Below, piece by piece: positions 7,601-9,379 of a stretch of 9,379 nt of DNA (within the stretch, counting starts at the first letter, position 1; each line of letters starts with the position of its first letter). This DNA is from Ignavibacteria bacterium (GTDB taxonomy: Bacteria; Bacteroidota; Ignavibacteria; Ignavibacteriales; Melioribacteraceae), in assembly GCA_003233295.1 (NCBI GenBank), contig QILJ01000503.1:1-9379 (forward strand). Reading direction: 5' to 3'. The translations under genes and the position numbers were made by a program. A model generated the notes under the pieces. That model was not told where the DNA came from. It worked only from the letters and a program-made list of their open reading frames with translations, and searched no databases.

Positions 7601-8237
7601 TCTTGTTGATGAATCCAAATCGGACAAGGCTGGTAATGGACAATGGGACTGGGGCGAACCATTACTCCTCAGACCGACTGATGCTTCGGGTGCAACAGTT
7701 TCTTATTTCCTTCAGTTTAGTTTACGCCCTGATACATTGATCATTGATTCAACAATAGTAGATGATTCAACTACTACTATTGATACGACAATTAATAAGT
7801 TTGACCCAATTTATCCAAAAGAAGGGGACATATATTATGTAAGAACTTCGAAACCTTTCATGAAAGGAGACTTATATACCTATGAAAGTAAGAAAGCCGA
7901 ATTGAATAAGATAAATGCCGAGGTATCTTTAGATAATATTTATGTCGTACCTAATCCTTATGTGGCATTCAGTATGGCTGAAGAACCGGGGAGGTTACCT
8001 GATAAACGCGGCGATAAACAGTTGCAGTTCAGAAATCTGCCTCCGGAATGTACAATTAGAATATATACTGTGACTGGTGAATTGGTCTCGGTTATTTATA
8101 AAAATGATTTTACGAACATGGCAACTTGGGACTTGCTAAGTGACGAAGGACAGCGTATTGCTTACGGCGTGTATATTTATCATATAGAAGTTCCTGATGT
8201 TGGTGAAAAAATTGGCAGATTTGCGGTTATAAAATAA
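4608..8237 (+). CDS. large secreted surface protein with Ca-binding-type loops, Fn3-like segment and T9SS/FlgD-like C-terminal sorting domain
   Basis: A 1209-aa exported protein of unknown specific function. Residues 1-23 are a signal peptide (MKRLTILLMF, cut IFA/Q). Residues about 75-120 hold an aromatic- and Gly-rich block (VLFNYGSICKPN, DLVWDGLGYGFEFGPL). Asp-rich loops of the thrombospondin-3/dockerin/EF-hand kind occur at 169-177, 351-360, 401-412 and 444-455 and probably bind calcium. Residues about 583-710 look like fibronectin type III (VTLYWDTKAEES, FEGYKVYRSRDYTF, TYYYAVVAYDFG). Residues about 785-872 look like another beta-sandwich. The last 100 residues are a T9SS type A/FlgD-like sorting domain: VVPNPY, YTVTGELV, AYGVYIYHIE, ending GRFAVIK. 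I see no hydrolase or protease signature and only three cysteines. The start is ATG 4608, because that gives a clean signal peptide and a ribosome binding site. Its position between a TonB receptor and a PorV-like gene suggests cargo displayed at the surface with the receptor. Export is well supported; the role is inferred. Confidence 0.85.
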   Translation: MKRLTILLMFLIILPTFLTNIFAQEYDEYGNINIKGLSEEDMVRIFGDQFNRKFFKVNGNKKVIKESIINGNNITTVLFNYGSICKPNYLGNIADLVWDGLGYGFEFGPLAAAEVIGDSNQVLHITSDSFVLTNQGDYNTDGTLKWGWLPKDGYVDTTQNEIARLAIGDKNGDGKPDSWPEKWYNPDVGKYLWPAFLGDQATAPDEEVYYVVDDFTNAEFPYTPSYSDPDMKGLGLDMEVRVIQFSNPLADDIMFLVYQITNASEKKIGRGYFGMHGDPHVGGWTDYSDDRADFIDPFGRSVQLNLQEVPQRARNMVYSWDDDGVGMGGRPTGYFGWKFLESPSNAHDGIDNDDDGITDETPENSKGEFIDGTTIPLETGISNVEKYTKVFGPPKPRFAGDEDGDWNVDKDDIGIDGIGPNSPNYPGPDYGEGDGEPSQAWYQDLDGDGDYTPGEPINDDRIEGYRWAGSEPNFGLRDISESDQIGLSSFQAAQYTNSDPNVPRNDPLMWQWLSSDTINTAQELLSEPGDNVFNFGTGPLSLEAGESQRFSMAILFGHDIDDLILNAETSTKILEADYRFAQPPIKPTVTAVSGEGRVTLYWDTKAEESVDPLTGLKDFEGYKVYRSRDYTFKDVYSITDANGNPFLGKALAQWDLDDSLSGFHPVDYPGRAVKFYLGNNSGLAHQFVDSTITDGITYYYAVVAYDFGTNEIPPTENKAIIRKDPITSELTFETNTAMVTPGGVSAGLDDAEVGIGGKPLQVNGNSTGDLNIVILDDLGVKDKFYKIEFTGDSTYTVFDSTGVVDQFVSKDTVFTDLKKTWVKASTIVVKDASGNVIDPSRYIVNEKFGKIRGALSGDLPAGELFDVTYNYYPIPASNAIDSSDANPVFDGQRLFVKNDPLDLDVEKCVWDEEAVTNIRDSVLWSLSNADYIGNPHVQYRADWEVRWLNLDTLDDGTWANIGDTSHVAAGGFPEILMPFYVVNVSEVDDQGNQVKGNYLVDESKSDKAGNGQWDWGEPLLLRPTDASGATVSYFLQFSLRPDTLIIDSTIVDDSTTTIDTTINKFDPIYPKEGDIYYVRTSKPFMKGDLYTYESKKAELNKINAEVSLDNIYVVPNPYVAFSMAEEPGRLPDKRGDKQLQFRNLPPECTIRIYTVTGELVSVIYKNDFTNMATWDLLSDEGQRIAYGVYIYHIEVPDVGEKIGRFAVIK
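5112..5138 (+). other. isolated Ca-binding-type loop in the large surface protein
   Basis: Encodes DKNGDGKPD (residues 169-177), the DxNxDGxxD pattern of thrombospondin-3/dockerin-like calcium loops. It lies about 180 residues before the main Asp-rich cluster. Confidence 0.55.
5658..5972 (+). other. cluster of three Asp-rich Ca-binding-type loops
   Basis: Encodes residues 351-455 of the large surface protein. Three motifs stand out: DNDDDGITDE (351-360), DEDGDWNVDKDD (401-412) and DLDGDGDYTPGE (444-455). The first is thrombospondin-3-like and the last is EF-hand/dockerin-like, with Asp at positions 1, 3 and 5 and Glu at 12. Gly/Pro-rich linkers join them. Such loops usually stabilise long extracellular proteins through calcium. 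Metal binding itself is inferred from the pattern. Confidence 0.6.
7753..7782 (+). repeat. 9-bp inverted repeat inside the large surface protein gene
   Basis: Arms caatagtag (7753-7761) and ctactattg (7774-7782) are exact reverse complements with a 12-base spacer. They lie in the low-complexity Ser/Thr/Asp segment (residues about 1047-1061), where repeated DST/DTT codons also give a short direct repeat gattcaa (7746-7752 and 7764-7770). There is no T-run after it, so it is not a terminator. It is probably a by-product of the repetitive coding sequence. Confidence 0.35.
7929..8234 (+). other. C-terminal sorting domain (T9SS type A / FlgD-like Ig fold)
   Basis: Residues 1108-1209 of the large surface protein. 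The order of conserved blocks matches T9SS type A sorting domains: PNP near the start (VVPNPY, 1113-1118), a central turn before Gly (YTVTGELV, 1153-1160), GVYIYHIE (1187-1194) and a terminal basic/hydrophobic strand ending AVIK. The FlgD-like Ig fold shares this outline, so the two family names overlap here. In T9SS the domain directs passage through the outer membrane and is normally removed when the protein is anchored. Confidence 0.75.
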
Positions 8238-8275
8238 GAGATATCGATTAACCGGGTATCTGAAAAATTTATAAC

Positions 8276-8280
8276 GGAGG
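8276..8280 (+). promoter_or_regulatory. strong ribosome binding site of the PorV-like gene
   Basis: GGAGG seven bases before ATG 8288. It is clearly stronger than the AAAGG of the preceding gene, so the barrel protein may be translated more efficiently than the large cargo from the same message. Confidence 0.7.
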
Positions 8281-8287
8281 AAAATAA

Positions 8288-9322
8288 ATGAAAAAATTCA
8301 ATTATATTATGGTCTTGATTGTTGTGCTGGGTCTCTCGATTCAGACCCAAGCGCAGTTATTCAGGGAAGTTTCAAAGGTAGGAACGACTTCGGCACAGTT
8401 CCTTAAGATCGGCGCCGGTGCCAGAGCTATTGCACTTGGCGGAGCTTATTCTGCTTTTGGGAACGATATTTATTCTATATACTGGAACCCTGCCGGTCTA
8501 GCGCTGAGCAATCATAGTTCGGAAATCGTTTTCAACCATGCAAATTGGTTAGCGGATATGAGCTACGACTTTGCTGCCGGGTCAATAAATCTTGGTGATG
8601 CAGGTATCCTGGCAGTCAGTTTCACTTCTTTTGGTGTGCCAGAGGATAAAGTGAGAACATTAGCTAATCCCGAAGGGGACGGACGAATGTGGGATGCAAA
8701 TTCTATAGCGCTCACAGTCTCGTATTCAAAAAGGTTGACTGATCGTTTTTCAGTTGGGTTTAACGGTAAATATATAACCGAGAATATTTGGAATTCGTCG
8801 GCATCCAGCTTTGCATTTGATGTTGGTACTCTCTACAGAACACCGTTTAATGATCTTATAATTTCTGCGGCAATATTTAATTTCGGCGGAGCGATGCAAT
8901 TAAATGGAAGAGATATCCAATTTAACGACGATCCTAATGATAATATAGATACCGGACCGAATAACATCCCTGCTTCATATGATACTGATGCTTTTGCTCT
9001 GCCTCTGATGTTCAGGTTTGGATTGGCGATGGACTTTGTAAAATCAAGGTATATAAGATTAAGCGGAGCAGTTGATGCAATTCATCCGAACGATAATTCC
9101 GAGTATTTGAACTTAGGTTCGGAATTTGCATTTGACGAACTTCTATTTTTACGAATCGGTTATCGTCAACTATTTATGAACAATAGTGAAGGTGGTTTAA
9201 CCTTTGGCGGCGGATTGAAATATTATTTCAATAATTCTTTTGGAGTATTTATCAACTACGCATTTGCCGATTACGGAAGGTTGAAAAGCGTTCACTTTTT
9301 TGATGTAGGTATATTATTGTAA
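8288..9322 (+). CDS. PorV/PorQ-family outer-membrane beta-barrel protein
   Basis: A 344-aa outer-membrane protein of the PorV/PorQ (UPF0164/DUF3308-like, FadL-related) family. Residues 1-22 are a signal peptide cut at TQA/Q. The family hallmark follows at once: SAQFLKIGAGARAIALGG (35-52), then AYSAFGNDIYSIYWNPAGLA (53-72). The remainder alternates amphipathic beta strands (for example SIALTVSYSKRL and LTFGGGLKYYF) with an acidic loop around 213-221 (NDDPNDNID). It ends with a barrel-closing strand FFDVGILL. Porphyromonas PorV (LptO) carries T9SS cargo across the outer membrane and hands it to the sortase-like PorU. Many Ignavibacteria-type genomes carry several paralogs of unknown role. As the last gene of the operon, 50 bases after a gene for likely T9SS cargo, it could be a dedicated shuttle or partner for that protein. 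Family assignment is secure; the specific function is inferred, so no symbol is given. Confidence 0.87.
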   Translation: MKKFNYIMVLIVVLGLSIQTQAQLFREVSKVGTTSAQFLKIGAGARAIALGGAYSAFGNDIYSIYWNPAGLALSNHSSEIVFNHANWLADMSYDFAAGSINLGDAGILAVSFTSFGVPEDKVRTLANPEGDGRMWDANSIALTVSYSKRLTDRFSVGFNGKYITENIWNSSASSFAFDVGTLYRTPFNDLIISAAIFNFGGAMQLNGRDIQFNDDPNDNIDTGPNNIPASYDTDAFALPLMFRFGLAMDFVKSRYIRLSGAVDAIHPNDNSEYLNLGSEFAFDELLFLRIGYRQLFMNNSEGGLTFGGGLKYYFNNSFGVFINYAFADYGRLKSVHFFDVGILL

Positions 9323-9349
9323 TAAAACAAATCAGATATTAATTTAAGG

Positions 9350-9374
9350 AAGGGGCGATTTCGTCCCTTTTTTT
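9350..9374 (+). terminator. intrinsic terminator of the operon
   Basis: The stem aaggggcg (9350-9357) pairs with cgtccctt (9362-9369) around an ATTT loop, with one G-T wobble. It is followed by T's, and a run of seven T covers 9368-9374. It lies 27 bases after the stop of the PorV-like gene and closes the three-gene transcript. Confidence 0.88.
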
Positions 9375-9379
9375 ATATA

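Noticed and set aside
8239..8263. Possible hairpin between the large gene and the PorV-like gene (agata ... tatct)
   Set aside because: The stem is only five A-T-rich pairs with a long loop and no T-run, so it is not a terminator.

Overview
The window looks like a piece of a Bacteroidota/Chlorobiota-lineage chromosome, most likely of the Ignavibacteria/Melioribacter type. This is inferred from protein style, not from a search. The supporting signs are a TonB-dependent receptor with an N-terminal carboxypeptidase-regulatory-like domain, a large secreted protein ending in a T9SS/FlgD-like C-terminal sorting domain, a PorV/PorQ-family outer-membrane barrel, signal peptides cleaved before Gln (the 'Q-rule' of Bacteroidota), and candidate promoters of the TTTG / TAnnTTTG type. 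The coding DNA is AT-rich, except for a short stretch near 50% GC at the left edge.

Layout. Positions 1-116 are a short, more GC-rich stretch holding a 16-bp perfect palindrome and possibly the truncated 5' end of a minus-strand gene. Positions 117-1460 (minus) encode a complete phosphohexomutase, probably phosphoglucosamine mutase GlmM, starting at GTG behind a strong Shine-Dalgarno. Positions 1461-1728 are a very AT-rich divergent intergenic region with candidate promoters in both directions, a 9-bp inverted repeat over the upstream part of the glmM promoter, and a 15-codon micro-ORF before the plus-strand operon. Positions 1729-9322 hold three tightly spaced plus-strand genes: a TonB-dependent receptor (950 aa), a giant secreted multidomain protein (1209 aa from its ATG) and a PorV-like protein (344 aa). 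A clear intrinsic terminator follows at 9350-9374. Gaps of 26 and 50 nt without terminators indicate one transcript of about 7.7 kb.

How they may work together. All three operon products carry Sec signal peptides and belong to the outer membrane or cell surface. The receptor would be a TonB-energised outer-membrane channel. The large protein has Ca-binding-type Asp loops, a fibronectin-type-III-like segment and a sorting domain, so it looks like T9SS cargo displayed on or released from the surface. The PorV-like barrel belongs to the family whose characterised member shuttles T9SS cargo to the attachment machinery. The working idea is a self-contained unit of receptor, surface protein and dedicated PorV-type shuttle, without a SusD lipoprotein. 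The substrate is unknown and no catalytic domain is recognisable in the large protein. glmM is a divergent housekeeping neighbour for cell-wall amino-sugar synthesis and need not be functionally linked.
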